DNA from: Floccularia luteovirens
Lineage: Eukaryota > Basidiomycota > Agaricomycetes > Agaricales > Squamanitaceae
Assembly (NCBI GenBank): GCA_009739215.1
Contig: VSJF01000006.1
Location: 806,001 to 870,000, forward strand
Length of the DNA stretch: 64,000 nucleotides
Direction: 5' to 3'
Below the pieces are notes generated by a model. The model was not told the origin of the DNA. It saw only the letters and a list, made by a program, of their open reading frames with translations, and made no database searches. A program made the position numbers and the translations under genes. Shown here in pieces: positions 25,438-36,388 of the stretch. Positions within the stretch are counted from its first letter, which is position 1. The number at the start of each line of letters is the position of its first letter.

Positions 25438-26201
25438 ATGGGTACCTCATTTGTGAAAGAGCAACCTCAAGCTCTGAATATCTCTTTGGAACTCCATCTA
25501 CTCGATAAACTTCGGCCACTCCTACCACTCCTACCTGACACTTTAGCAGCGGATCTAACTCCGTACATCACTGAGCTACCACACCTATCAATTCCATATA
25601 CAACACTACACGAAATATCGAAATGGACACGCACAGCTGAGGGTAGAGCAAGGCTCTGCACAATCTCTCCATCTCTAGATTCGTCCACATACTCCATGGT
25701 GGCACTGTTGGCTGGCTCTAAGACTTCCCCTGAACGGAACTTTGGTGATTATGTTCCTCCTAAAGATCCAGAAGAAGTAGAAGCCGACAAGGCACAGGAG
25801 CGTAAAACTATAACGGCTCTGTTGAACTCTTTGCTGAGCATTGGAGGTGCGGGTTTTGCTGCATGGTGGGCTGCGGACAAAACTGGGTGGAAGGACGAGT
25901 GGGCAAGTCACCCGATCAATCAATGCCTATAATTTTTTCACTAACATCAAACTTGATTTGAGAACAGAAAGTTCTCCTAGCTCTCTTCGTTGCTATCGTT
26001 GTTGCCATTTCTGAGGCTGTTCTGTACCTTATCTGGCAAAGTCGTCGTTCAAAAGCCAAGTCCATGATTAAAAAAGCCGGACACAATCCTGTACTTGATA
26101 GGTATAAAAAAGATGATGGCGATTCCGATACATTACTTGTACTTGATGTGCAGCGGGAAGAGAAGACCGAGGGTAACGCGAATCTACGTCAAAGACACTA
26201 G
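25438..26201 (+). CDS. VMA12: V-ATPase assembly factor Vma12/TMEM199 family
   Basis: Two exons (25438-25902 and 25968-26201) give 232 residues. Vma12 is an ER membrane protein needed to assemble the V0 sector of the vacuolar ATPase. The soluble N-terminal half includes LSIPYTTLHEISKWTRT and the NFGDYVPPKDP segment. Two membrane helices follow, TALLNSLLSIGGAGFAAWW and VLLALFVAIVVAISEAVLY, with a charged cytosolic tail after the second. This layout and the tryptophan-rich turn between helices fit the family. The intron begins with GCAAGT: the exon ends DEW and continues KVLLALF, and no GT donor there keeps the frame. It is therefore a GC-AG intron. The first ATG is used. Confidence 0.88.
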
Positions 26202-26682
26202 AATCTTGCACGATAGCAGTGGACCAATCTTTTCCGCTATTCATCTTGATCCAATGCAGTCTACATTGCTCCCACATATACTAATACAATTTGCACCGAA
26301 CGTGAATCCTTGGGCATGCTTTGTATATCTATCAACTGAACCGCTTTATTATAATGGAATACTTCTAACTGATGTTGTTGGCTAGATTTGTTTCATTGGG
26401 TGATACTCGTTGATTCAGATGGTATATTGAGATGCTTGGTTTTACAGCATAGAAGAAAAAAAATCTGCAGATAGAATCAATCAAGCCTCGGGAGTTGTAC
26501 CCACTCCTCTTCATCCGAGTGTCATCTGTATAACTACTGGATTGTTCATCGTCACATTTTCTAATATACATAATCCGCATGTTCAGTCTGGAGAAATGAA
26601 ATAACAAGATACAAGATAAGATTTGGATTCTTCAAAACTTATTAATTACATCACTTACTTATATCAACACTCTCAATAGACC
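26202..26682. other. Convergent spacer, VMA12 / PMU1-like gene
   Basis: AT-rich 3' sequence of the two convergent genes, with AATAAA-like patches. No gene seen. Confidence 0.5.
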
Positions 26683-28008
26683 TTAAATGGAGTTGAGACA
26701 GCTCACGACTACAGGCAAAATTCCTATGGTGTGGGGCGTGAGTGAGTTTGAGCCGTATTGAATAATTCAAAAACAAACTTACCCCCTGTTGGTAAAAGAT
26801 ACGGGTTTCTTCCTATCGAAACCAAGAAACCGTTTATAATTCCCCCGTGCGCGGTGATAGAAATGTCTAGTTTGGAAAACAGATATAATCGCCTGCACAG
26901 AAGGAATGCCAAGTGAACTTACAAGTGCCGGATGCATCCTTTTCAAAGATGTTATCTAATACAGTCCTTGCCCTTTGTGCAACACTTGCTTTTGTCTCTC
27001 GGTTAACATCCCAGAGTTCATCTTCTTCTGTGAAGGTATCTTCTATTGTGAATCGTGGAAACGTGGTAGTGATATGTGTTCGGGAATTGCGCTTATCGCA
27101 GGTATGTTCGCCGTTCTCTTCTCTGCAATTCTATTTTCATTGGGGTTAAATGAGCATTATCATCAATACAATAAGTAACATACTTCAATGACAAATACTG
27201 TCCTGCTAGTGCCTGGGCCATACTCAACCACACCGTCAAATGCAATTTCGCAGGTGCGCAAGGCGCGTGTTAGAGGGCTGCAATATAAATTATCTGGGAG
27301 TGGAAGCCCAAACGAAAGCTCCTGTTTCCAAGCCTCTTTCAGTTCGAAAGCCTGCCCTTCTCCGATAGACGTTAGTTTTGGATCAGCTATTCATTCAAGG
27401 AAGAATGCGTAAATGATGCAGTTATCTAGCGCAAAGAGGAGACACGAACGGCCCCATACAAGTTCGCCATCGCCATTGAGTTTCGACCAATGTCTACAAG
27501 TATCATGAAGAGCACACAATTTAAGATTTGGATAAGCAAGGCGGCAACCTATGCTTACTTATCCCAGGCTATAGTTCCGTATTTTGCCTCAGCAACATTA
27601 TCTAAAACATGAACATAGTTAGAGAAAATTTGTTGGAAGCAGGAGTGTCATCATACGGAATCCTTGTCCATGCCGTAAAAAGAAAATGACTTTGTATGAT
27701 GTTCCAGCTGCAGCATTTTCATTGAGTTCCTTTAATTCGGTTTCGAAAGTTTGCCCATCGTTCTGGTGATGTATCAAGTAACCCGAATCCAGCTGGGACC
27801 TGAAATTAATGTATAAGCAAAATTTAGTTGATATGAAATCGGATCTATTATCCATTACTGCAGGTACAATTCGGTTCGGGTCTCCGTCATGATCTTGAGC
27901 GAAGAACCCTGGGACGGCCTAAGCAATTAGAACGGATTATCAGCACCTCTAGATTGAGTAAAAAGCGGGAGGGTTTACCTGGTATTTTCTTGTGTTTAAT
28001 ATTGTCAT
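26683..28008 (-). CDS. PMU1: PMU1-like histidine phosphatase, with one frame break
   Basis: About nine exons encode a phosphoglycerate-mutase-fold protein of the fungal Pmu1 group. It opens MTILNTRKYQAVPGFFAQDH, then GFGLLDTSPERWANF, and reaches the phosphohistidine motif in FFLRHGQGFHNVAEAKYGT. Further blocks are LNGDGELVW, DPKLTSIGEGQAFELKEAW, YCSPLTRALRTCEIAF, the ENGEHTCDKRNSR segment, FTEEDELWDV and the second catalytic histidine in ITAHGGIINGFLVSIG, before LPTGGILPVVV. Near 27728-27734 the frame ending FRNRIK and the one starting ELNENAAAG are offset by one base, apparently one extra G after AAA, with no intron able to explain it. Apart from that break all joints are consistent. Substrate is unknown. 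The start (28008) is divergent from the GNAT gene. Confidence 0.82.
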
Positions 28009-28535
28009 TTAGAGCAAAGCGAGTGTAGTTCAGTTACAGTATAGTCTACCAGTTCATTCCTTGTTCACGCAGTGATTTGTAGTGTGGTATTGATTGGATG
28101 GGGAACGGTTAGGTCATTCAATAATCAAATTGTGACTTCTCTTTCATCACGACCATTATTATAGAATTCTGTAGCTACGGACGTGGCCCTACCGCCATAC
28201 CCCCAGAACAGGGAGATTGTTCATTTTTACCACTTCAGTACTTGACTACCATTGCAATGATTATTGTTCCATATTTTCCTGGTAAGCTCTTGAGGATTCT
28301 GAAATGGTATACATTTTACGATGGTAAACATATCAACGAAGAGCTTGAGTTGAACCCTACATAAGTACTGCTATAGGAACAACATAAACCTATCCATTCA
28401 TTGAATCATCATTAGGTTGTGCTGCGAGCCATAGCTGCTTAGCACTTTAATTCACGCACATCAGCCAGGAAATCCGGGCCGTAATATAAAATCTTGACTT
28501 CTGATCCCGCATACTTATTTATCTTAATCCCCACA
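28009..28535. promoter_or_regulatory. Divergent promoter, PMU1-like / acetyltransferase
   Basis: 527 bases between divergent starts, AT-rich with no coding exon. No specific motif claimed. Confidence 0.4.
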
Positions 28536-29395
28536 ATGTCTGCCTATGGCAACGTCGTACGTGCGGGTAATAATGAACCCACATTGCATGCCACGAACTG
28601 GTCCGTCGACCCTGGGAAACAATCCTCAAAATTTCTGTTGATTTATCACCTTGTCCTATCTACAGCTAGAAACTTCCCGGGACTGCTCGACTATCTAGGA
28701 CATGTATTCATACAAGAAGTGGAAGATGGAAAAACATACCCACAGGAGAATGTGACTTTGGACTCTTTTGAGGCGTACTTTTTCTCAGCCGATGTTTTTC
28801 TGGGAATCACTCATCCTCTGGAAGAGGATCGAGTGGAGGGCGAAACAAAATTTAGTATCGAAGAAGCCAGAGCAGGACGTAGGTGGGATGAGTGTATCGC
28901 TGGGTATTACTATGTCAGGACTGTATGATATCCTCCAATGCCATTGGAAATAACACGTTTGTTAGGTCAAGCCAAATTATCCAGGACGGTCATCGCATGT
29001 AAAATGGAAAATTGTCTCTGTTTACGAAATATACTGATAGCTGCTCTTACAGATCTGCAATGCTGGCTTCGTAGTTCCACCCAAAGAACGTGGTAAAGGA
29101 TATGGAAACGTATTAGCTAGGTCGTACCTCCGATATGCACCCAGTCTTGGGTACCAAGCTAGTGTTTTCAATCTGGTGTATGTGAACAATGTCGCATCAG
29201 TTAAGTAAGTCCTCCGGGTTCAAGCTCGCGTTATTGAACCAGAATTTGCTAACTTAGTGTCCAAGAATGTGGGAAAGACTTGGTTTCACGAAGGCGGGAC
29301 GAATACCTAATGCGGGACGTCTTCGAAAAAAAGATGGGGAAGGGGAGGAATATGTAGACGCTTGGGTCATTTATAAAAGCCTTTTGGATGTCTAG
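28536..29395 (+). CDS. GNAT-family N-acetyltransferase (Mpr1-like)
   Basis: Four exons (28536-28913, 28966-28998, 29053-29204, 29266-29395) give 230 residues. The protein belongs to the GCN5-related N-acetyltransferases and most resembles fungal Mpr1-type enzymes that acetylate small amino acid derivatives. The N-terminal half holds FIQEVEDGKTYPQENVTLDS. Then come VKPNYPGRSSHICNAGFVV, the acetyl-CoA-binding P-loop region PPKERGKGYGNVLARSYL, and the C-terminal VASVKMWERLGFTKAGRIP, all typical. Residues 'RGKGYG' give the pyrophosphate-binding Q/RxxGxG/A pattern. The first donor could be at 28914 (used) or 9 bases later, changing three residues. The actual substrate cannot be told from sequence. 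It converges on the Nudix gene, 57 bases stop to stop. Confidence 0.85.
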
Positions 29396-29452
29396 TGGTT
29401 TCATTCTTTTAACTTTACAGGTCCGTATTTCTACTAGATTAGGGGGTTTATC

Positions 29453-30399
29453 CTACTGCGCGATGTTCAGAGTCTTCATTAAAGTCGATAGATACCACCC
29501 TGTTAAACCCCATATTTCTAAACGGCCATTCATCCCAGGTCCTACTTCATCTTTCTGGTATTGGGTAGCCGCATAAGCACTCGGTCCAGGTTCAGACCCG
29601 TTATGAATGAGATCTGTTACGTCTATAGCCCAGTACGGACGATGGCCTCTAAATAAATATGATCGTAGTCTTGAAGGAGATGTCAACGCAGCCAACGGGA
29701 GATGAAATACAAAATCCACTTCAGAAGGTGAAGCCTCCCTCCGTATGGAAACCATGTCAAGGGAGGGAAATGGATCATCGTCCGACAGGGATTTCTCGTA
29801 TGGTGATTCAGAGTGCACGAAGCCCTACTGGATTTTCAGTGAAACGAACTACAGAATATTTAATCACTTACGGCGATAGGCCAGACTTTCATGTCGCCGC
29901 GTAATGAGTATTCTGGGGGTCCAATTTCTCCAATCACCTCAATTTGAGCAGGCTTAATGCCAAGCTCTTCGTAGGTCTCCCGTAGGGCGGCATCGACAAT
30001 TGTCATATCCGACTGTGGAACTGTAGTTATAATAAAGCAGGAGCTTGTATAATGCTATTGCCATACCTCGTCAATCCTACCCCCAGGGAAGCTGATTTTA
30101 AAGAACATTTAAAATTTTAAAATAGGAAGCAATACGATAATCATTTACCTCACCTCTCCGGAATGAGTTCTTAGAGTTTTCCCTCTAACTTCAAACAAAA
30201 TCCCGGGTGAACCCCCCACGTTACAAAATGGTATTAGAACTGCCGCGTTGCGTGATTTCACTGTTCCGAGGTCCTCCAAAGTAGTGTTGGTTGAAGCCTG
30301 CTGTAGCACAGCTCGGAGTTCTCTCAAAGCTCTCGGAGTAAACGGGCGAGTCAATGACAAAGAGAATGAATGAGAGGCTCCTAAATGTCGGAGAGCCAT
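29453..30399 (-). CDS. PCD1: Nudix hydrolase of the coenzyme A pyrophosphatase type
   Basis: Four exons (30399-30149, 30091-30067, 30012-29872, 29824-29453) give 262 residues. These enzymes cleave CoA or its derivatives to phosphopantetheine and 3',5'-ADP, often in peroxisomes. The start is AVLIPFCNVGGSPGILFEVR, followed by VSFPGGRIDESDMTIVDAAL and the Nudix-box core LRETYEELGI. Downstream EVIGEIGPPEYSLRGDMKV and a C-terminal barrel-like part (FRGHRPYWAIDVTDLI) fit NUDT7/Pcd1. Exon 2 is only 25 bases. The acceptor of the next intron was chosen at 30013 because it gives a Nudix box of normal spacing; the nearer AG would insert out-of-frame sequence. The C-terminus ends in NIAQ, with no clear peroxisomal SKL signal. 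Confidence 0.88.
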
Positions 30400-30778
30400 A
30401 GTGGTATAGATGAGGGAGTCATTCGTTCATTAGGACGGCTGTTATTCGATAAGTCATGACTGTGAACGTGCAACATGTCAGCATGTGCAAAGCATTGTTT
30501 GGTGACATGTTTCAACGACGTAAAGATCTCATGGATTCAATATATACATATACAGCTTCTAGTAGTACGTACTCTACTGATACGTTGTTGTGGATGAATC
30601 GTATATACAACACCATAGCCACCAAGGCCAACTGATGTTACTTCATTTACATGTTCCTCCCACTACTCGGTCGAGTCATGATAGGGGTGGACAGAGGAAC
30701 TTGTCATCCAAAAGCCAGCCGTAAACTTACATCCAGGATTCTAGGGCTTATAATTCAAGGAGGATGTTTAAAGGTTAC
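30400..30778. other. Spacer between Nudix gene and ETP1
   Basis: AT-rich upstream sequence of the Nudix gene and 3' region of ETP1. A TATATACATATACA patch near 30540 may be promoter-related. No gene seen. Confidence 0.4.
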
Positions 30779-32814
30779 TCAGCCCTTCTTTCCTTTCTTC
30801 TTTCGCGCAGAAGCTGATTTGAGTGGTGAAACACCTGGGATTTCGATGGATCCACCAGCAGCCTCTGCCTCTACGCCGCCTCCTTCCTCAATCTTTGTTT
30901 TGGCCTCTAGGAAGAACATAATATCTCTAACTTGATCTTCAAGCTCTTGGACCTTTTGTTGAAATCCTTGCTTTTCCAAGTGGGAGATTTCGAGTTTGTC
31001 TTTCACATTAGCCAGATTCCTCATTAATCCTTCACTAACAGCCTTTTCCTCCTTAAGTTCCTTCTCGAATTTCCGAGCTAGTTCTAATGACTTCCCGGCT
31101 CGATTTTCTGCTTTTGTTTTTTCTTTCAAAAGCTCTGATGCCCTCTGCGCCTCAAGCCTTTCCCGCCGGGATAGTTCTTCTCGAGTACGGTCGCGTTCGA
31201 TTTCGAACTCTGTGGAGACACGTTCAAGGACTTTTTTCAAATCATTGACCTGCACTTTGAGTTCAGACATTTGGTCCTCGTAGTATGACCGTTGAGAGTC
31301 GAGTTGCGAAGTGAGTAAGTATGAGTATTCAATTCCTATTGCTTCTATTTTCTCTGCGCTGAGGGCATCAGCAGTGCTTGGGCCTAAGCCACCATCCCGT
31401 GGTGCAGTTCCCATCGATGAAGCGGCACTAGGTAGCTCGACTAACTTGCCATCTGCTTTGTTTTGGATTAAGCGATGAACATATCCATCACCTGCGTAGT
31501 CCCAGACACGCTGCGTCTCCAATTCCAAAGCGTACAGATGAGTTGTTTCTTGATAATGTGCTTGTGCGTGTGCGCGACCATACCGGCCACACCCTATATT
31601 GCCGCAAATCAAACATATCCAAAGATTCGTTGTTGAGGAACAAGATGAACACGAAGATAGTGTCGGAGAGGATGGATTGGCGAAGGGGGTGGGGCGTAGG
31701 GTGGTGGATGAGGTAGGGTGAGATGATAGTAAGTTTTGAGAATATCTACAAACTGGACATCTTCGAAAATTTGAGTTGTTGGCTGTTGTCAACAAGCAAT
31801 GGCTTACCTGCTATCTCCCCATTTACTGAGACACATACAGTGGAACGTATGTGAACAGGGTACTGTAATGAGGCCAGTGACTGCAGAATCCATGCGTTCC
31901 AAACATACGGGGCAGGTTGGCAGTTCGTAAATTGATCCTTGAGATGTTCCAGACCGTGATATGGCTTGGGAGATAGTATCATCTGTCCCAACCATCACAG
32001 ACAAAATATGTACGACATGACAGATCTCGGGCTGGTGAAGTATTAGTATTCAGTATTTGCGATAGTAGGTGAGTGACAAACTTCGATAGAGTTAAACGGT
32101 TTCCCATTATAAGCTTCCAAAAAATCAGCTGCATCCGTAGGATTTGGAAACCTGATAACTGCAATTGACCGATTCGGCGCAAAATCGCTTTAAGTGCATA
32201 GGTATAACAGAAGTTAACCAATCCATCAAGACTAACCGGATGAGCCGAAGGTGAGCTATTCCCTCTTCTGCTGGTGCAACGAACGCGAGAAAGTCTGACG
32301 GTGTCATCCAAGACGGAACGGCAAGTACACCAAGCATGAGACCATCAGATTCATTGGTATTGTCGAACTGCATATTTGATGTTACACTTTCAAGCTCTTT
32401 GAGAGACGGTTTAGTTGCCGCATCTCGAAACAAGTGCACGGTGCCTTCGGGCAAGTTCGTTGTGCCAGACTTGCTTCTTTTATGAGGCACGAAGATGGCC
32501 TCTGTATGGCCCAGAGCTAATGTCCAAAAGGTAACCCTCCAGGAATATGAGTGGGGAACAGAAAGCGCCATACCTCTATTACTATGCTTCTTCTCTTTTC
32601 CACTAGCACTTTGGCCTGTGCCCTCAAAATCCATCCAGTCGATTTGAATAGGGCCTAACCTGTAGTCGTGATTGTCTTGATATAAAAATGTGTTTCTACG
32701 TTTTGAAGATTTTGTAGAGTGCGCTGGAAGGGGTTGAAATAAAGATTCAGGAAGAAAAGTATCGCTCGTGTTTCCTTCAACTTGAGCGACGATACGGACG
32801 TGATATCCACGCAT
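30779..32814 (-). CDS. ETP1: BRAP2/Etp1-type RING and UBP zinc-finger protein
   Basis: Five exons (32814-32574, 32516-32237, 32187-32082, 32031-31808, 31760-30779) give 610 residues. The order is that of BRCA1-associated protein 2: an N-terminal RNA-recognition-like domain ([20 protein letters not shown], then [18 protein letters not shown]), a RING-H2 ([10 protein letters not shown], then [14 protein letters not shown] and CPVCRYS), a UBP zinc finger ([20 protein letters not shown]), and a long C-terminal coiled coil of about 170 residues. It is a probable cytoplasmic E3 ubiquitin ligase; yeast Etp1 acts in ethanol tolerance and nutrient signalling. The first intron (19 codons if retained) does not break the frame, so two isoforms are possible. 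The C-terminus is a basic KKKGKKG. An alternative upstream start codon adds 11 residues. Confidence 0.93.
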
Positions 32815-33033
32815 CTCAACTAACTCCAGACAGCATACTTTTGACAAGGTTGTCGCGGTGCCTGGAAGATGGAGTCATTACACATAGTGTTTGGCATACC
32901 CCTCGCAGCCAAACACAGTCACACATAATGGTAAAGTACTGATGCTCACAGTTGATACGTACTATCATCAATATACAGAAAGCGCAATCAATAGCGTGAT
33001 AAATTACATGGTGTAGATGTGTACTTTTGTACT

Positions 33034-36000
33034 ATAGACCTTCGAAGAATGACAAGTCCTGTGCAGACAGTCCCCCAGACTTCATAGGGGCAGTTGAAGG
33101 TGTGGAAGACGGCGGAGATTGGGATCTCTGTAATGCATTGCCGTATGGGGTGGATGTGGGTGAAAGCGTCTGTGGGGGTTTGGGTATTGAGAAGGTAGAC
33201 TGGGATTTACGGTTCGCTGGAACTGAATTATTCCAAATGGGCAAGGGAGGCCTCTGAAGTTTTGAAGAGGGAAGGGCTGCGGGGGAAGATGTGGATGAGG
33301 GCATAAGAGCCATCGCACTGGCTTGTTGTGCTTGGAATGGCGATGAGATCCCAAAGATATCAAGATCAGAAGAATAAAGGTTTTTCGCCTGCTGAGTATT
33401 CCCAGGTGGTGCTTCGGGTGGTGGGAGAGCCTCTGGAAGGGGAGATGGAGGAGCTGGCCATTTACCACGGGAAGCAGCTACTTCCATCAAGCTCATTGTC
33501 CGTTGATGATCACTCTGATGAGAAACTTTTTGCTGCGTCGGTGGCTTGTCTTTAGTGGGAGACGAGACCCTTGGTGGCCGTGAGCTGAAAAGTTGTGGTT
33601 TCGGCGCAAAGACCGTAGGTTTCGCAGGAAGTTTCGGAGGAGAAGGCGTACGAAGCTGCGGTGATACAAAGTCATCAAAGTCGCCAAATCCACTATTCCT
33701 CGAAAGAGATGTGTTGGCCATAAGTCCCATGAAGGAAGTATTTTGGAGTGAAAAAGTCGACGAAATACTTTTGTTACCTTGAGTTGACACATCGGCCGGA
33801 TAAGAGAGAAAGTCGGAAAAGTCGTCATCATCAAACCTGCTATTTGCTTTGGGAGGCGGGGGGGTTGGTTGTGTTGGTCGTAAGATCTGGGGAGGAGGCG
33901 ACAATGGTTTGATTAACCCGGAGGGTGGCATATGTTGATTTGGCACCTTCGGAGGACCCGGTATACTAAATTCTGATATATGGTTCGGGAGTGGTGCTTG
34001 GGGAAATATAGTTGACGAGTTGGAGGTATTTGACATGATGGCATTGAATGTGCGTCTCTTATTGGGAACAGGGGTTTGGGTTCTTGAACAAGGAGTAGAG
34101 GGGCAATTCATCTGTGGTGTTTGTTTTTCTGCAGTTTGAGGTAGACTAAATTGATTCCTGAATGTTGAAATTGTAGAAAAATCGAAACTGTCATTGCTTA
34201 GAGTTTGAATAGGTTGAGAGTATGGTGCAGTCGGAACAATCGGAGCGGGAGCAAGAGGCGAATCAAACAGTGATATAATACTATCCTTTTTAGGCTGCGG
34301 TTCAGGCGTTGGAATACCACTTGGATTTGAAACGGGAGACTTCGTAGGGGGTACATGTCTTGGCGGAGGCGCAAGAGGAGGAGGAAGTTTTGTAGGAAGC
34401 GGGTCCGACTCAATCATGCTCGACAACGCACTCAGTTGCGGTGTGTCGCTGAAATCGTCATTTGCGCTAGGTACAATATCTGAGAGGAATTCCAGATCAT
34501 CCGTAGACAAAGCAAGGGAATTCTTTGTATTAACATGTGACGATTTGCTCCTGGAGAACCGACCGAGAAAACGTGAAACAGCCGATGGGGGCGCGGATGC
34601 CTGCGAATCTTGTAAAATTGTTGGTGACGCTGACGGGTTAGGACTCGAATCTACAGGTCCTGACTGGCTGTACAGTGCAGGTGGTAACGAAGAGGTAGGT
34701 GAGGGCAGGTTGTCAGCTGTTTTTAATGATAGTTTCGAGTCTGTACTCGGCCTCGGTGAATGGTTTAGACCATTGGAGGTTGGGGGAGTGCTTGAAGGTC
34801 GTGCAGGGGATGTGGAGCGAGGGGATTTGGATAGATCTGGGGGTGGTACAATTCCCCTGCGCCCAAAGAATGACAATATACCTCCAGTTGCTCTCTTTTT
34901 TGGGTCATCAATTTGAGGGTTTTCCTCAGTCTTCTCAAGAACTCGCCATCCCGGGGGAGCAAGGTCATCATTTACAGTTTCTGGACGAGATTTAAGAGAT
35001 GCTTCCCATGATGTTGAACCTTTAGCTGCCATAAAGATTGCGAATGGACTTGACCGGCTGATTGACGTATGCCTTGTAAGTCGCGAAGCTTCTGCTGCAT
35101 GCTTTGAAACTGCAGTTTTCAGAAATGGCACCATTTGAGGCAACATCATACCCTCCGGAATGAACTTATCTCTGACGTTCGCACTGAAAATCCGGATAAC
35201 ATTAGACCAACTACTGAAAATGGGGGTTACTCACAGCACAAGGTTCTCGTAGATGTCTCTAAGGGATTCGGCCTGGAATGATTCTTGCTCGTCACCTTGC
35301 TCAGTTTGTGGCCATAAATCATTGGATAATCCCTCTAATTGGTTAAGAATGGATGATAGAAGTTCTGGGGGCTAAGAAAATTATCAGAAATGAGTAAGTC
35401 TGGCTCCTGAAACACTATGCGTACAACATGGCGATCTTGCCTCTCCTTTTCCATTCTCGCCCTATCCCATTCATCAACATCATCTTCTCCTCCAGTGATG
35501 ACTTGTTCATCTGAAGTCCAGGAGGATTTCCAGGTATTCTCTTCATCGGTTACCGATGGAGGAAACACTGTGTGTGAAGGCGTCCATGGGTCTGTAGCTA
35601 TTGAGTCGTGCCCGGTTTCGAATGTGCCGAACGCATCGGGACTACTTGGGGCCGAGATAAAAGTCTGAGGGGTTGATGAACGCGTTTCTATGCTTTGCGA
35701 CTCCTCTTCTGATGCTTGCGGAGAGGAGAAAGTACCGTCAAGAGTGGGGGGTGTTTGCAAGCTCAAATCCTTCACTGGGGGAGTAGTTGATTGTGAGTCG
35801 GATCCAGATGACGTTGATTTTCCGAGAGAAATGTTATCATAAGGAGATGGCTGTACGTCCCAACTCTGGGGGAGATGATCTGTATCACGTTTCCACAAAG
35901 ACGCGTGAGCATCAGTGGGTTCATCCCACTGGACTCCGGGACCAGTTGCCCATGAGGGAATTGCAATGTCAGTTTCATCATCATTGACAGGACTAATTGC

Positions 36001-36093
36001 TGTAGAAGCTGGCCAAGTAGACGATAAAGATATTTGATCCAATACAGACTTGGAAGAGGGATCACCCCAAGCGTTTGCCCAAGGGTCATCCAT
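33034..36093 (-). CDS. Large disordered protein with gamma-ear-like DF motifs
   Basis: Three exons (36093-35425, 35371-35235, 35183-33034) give 985 residues. The N-terminus has several Trp-containing acidic segments (MDDPWANAWGDPSS, DEWDRARMEKERQDRHV). A compact helical part follows (PPELLSSILNQLEGLSNDLW, then SFQAESLRDIYENLVLANV and KHAAEASRLTRHTSISRS). The remaining 650 residues are disordered and rich in Ser, Pro, Thr and Lys. Within them are RFDDDDFSDFLSY and GFGDFDDFVSP, which resemble the acidic-Phe motifs that bind adaptor gamma-ear domains in aftiphilin and synergin. I see no catalytic domain. An endosomal or Golgi trafficking role is an inference from those motifs only. The last helical patch, ending DLSFFEGL, is at the C-terminus. 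Confidence 0.75.
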
Positions 36094-36388
36094 TGTTGAG
36101 GAGAGCAATTCAGAGACTCATAAAGGACGGAAGAGCTCAATATTCAGGGTCGTTGTTGCGGTATTACGACTTGAAGAGGAATTTACAGGGAAAGAAATAT
36201 TATTAAATATATTTTTATTTCTTATTATTTTCAGGGGCTGCTCTGGTCACGTGCGTACCTTAAAACCCAAGGTTGCTGAACACCTTCAAGAATAACGACG
36301 ACCGACAGTTTTCGCAGTCGAGCACCTTCTCGTACGTTATCGTATCCACCTCTCCTTGGTTACCTCGCAACTGGATTATATACATCCC

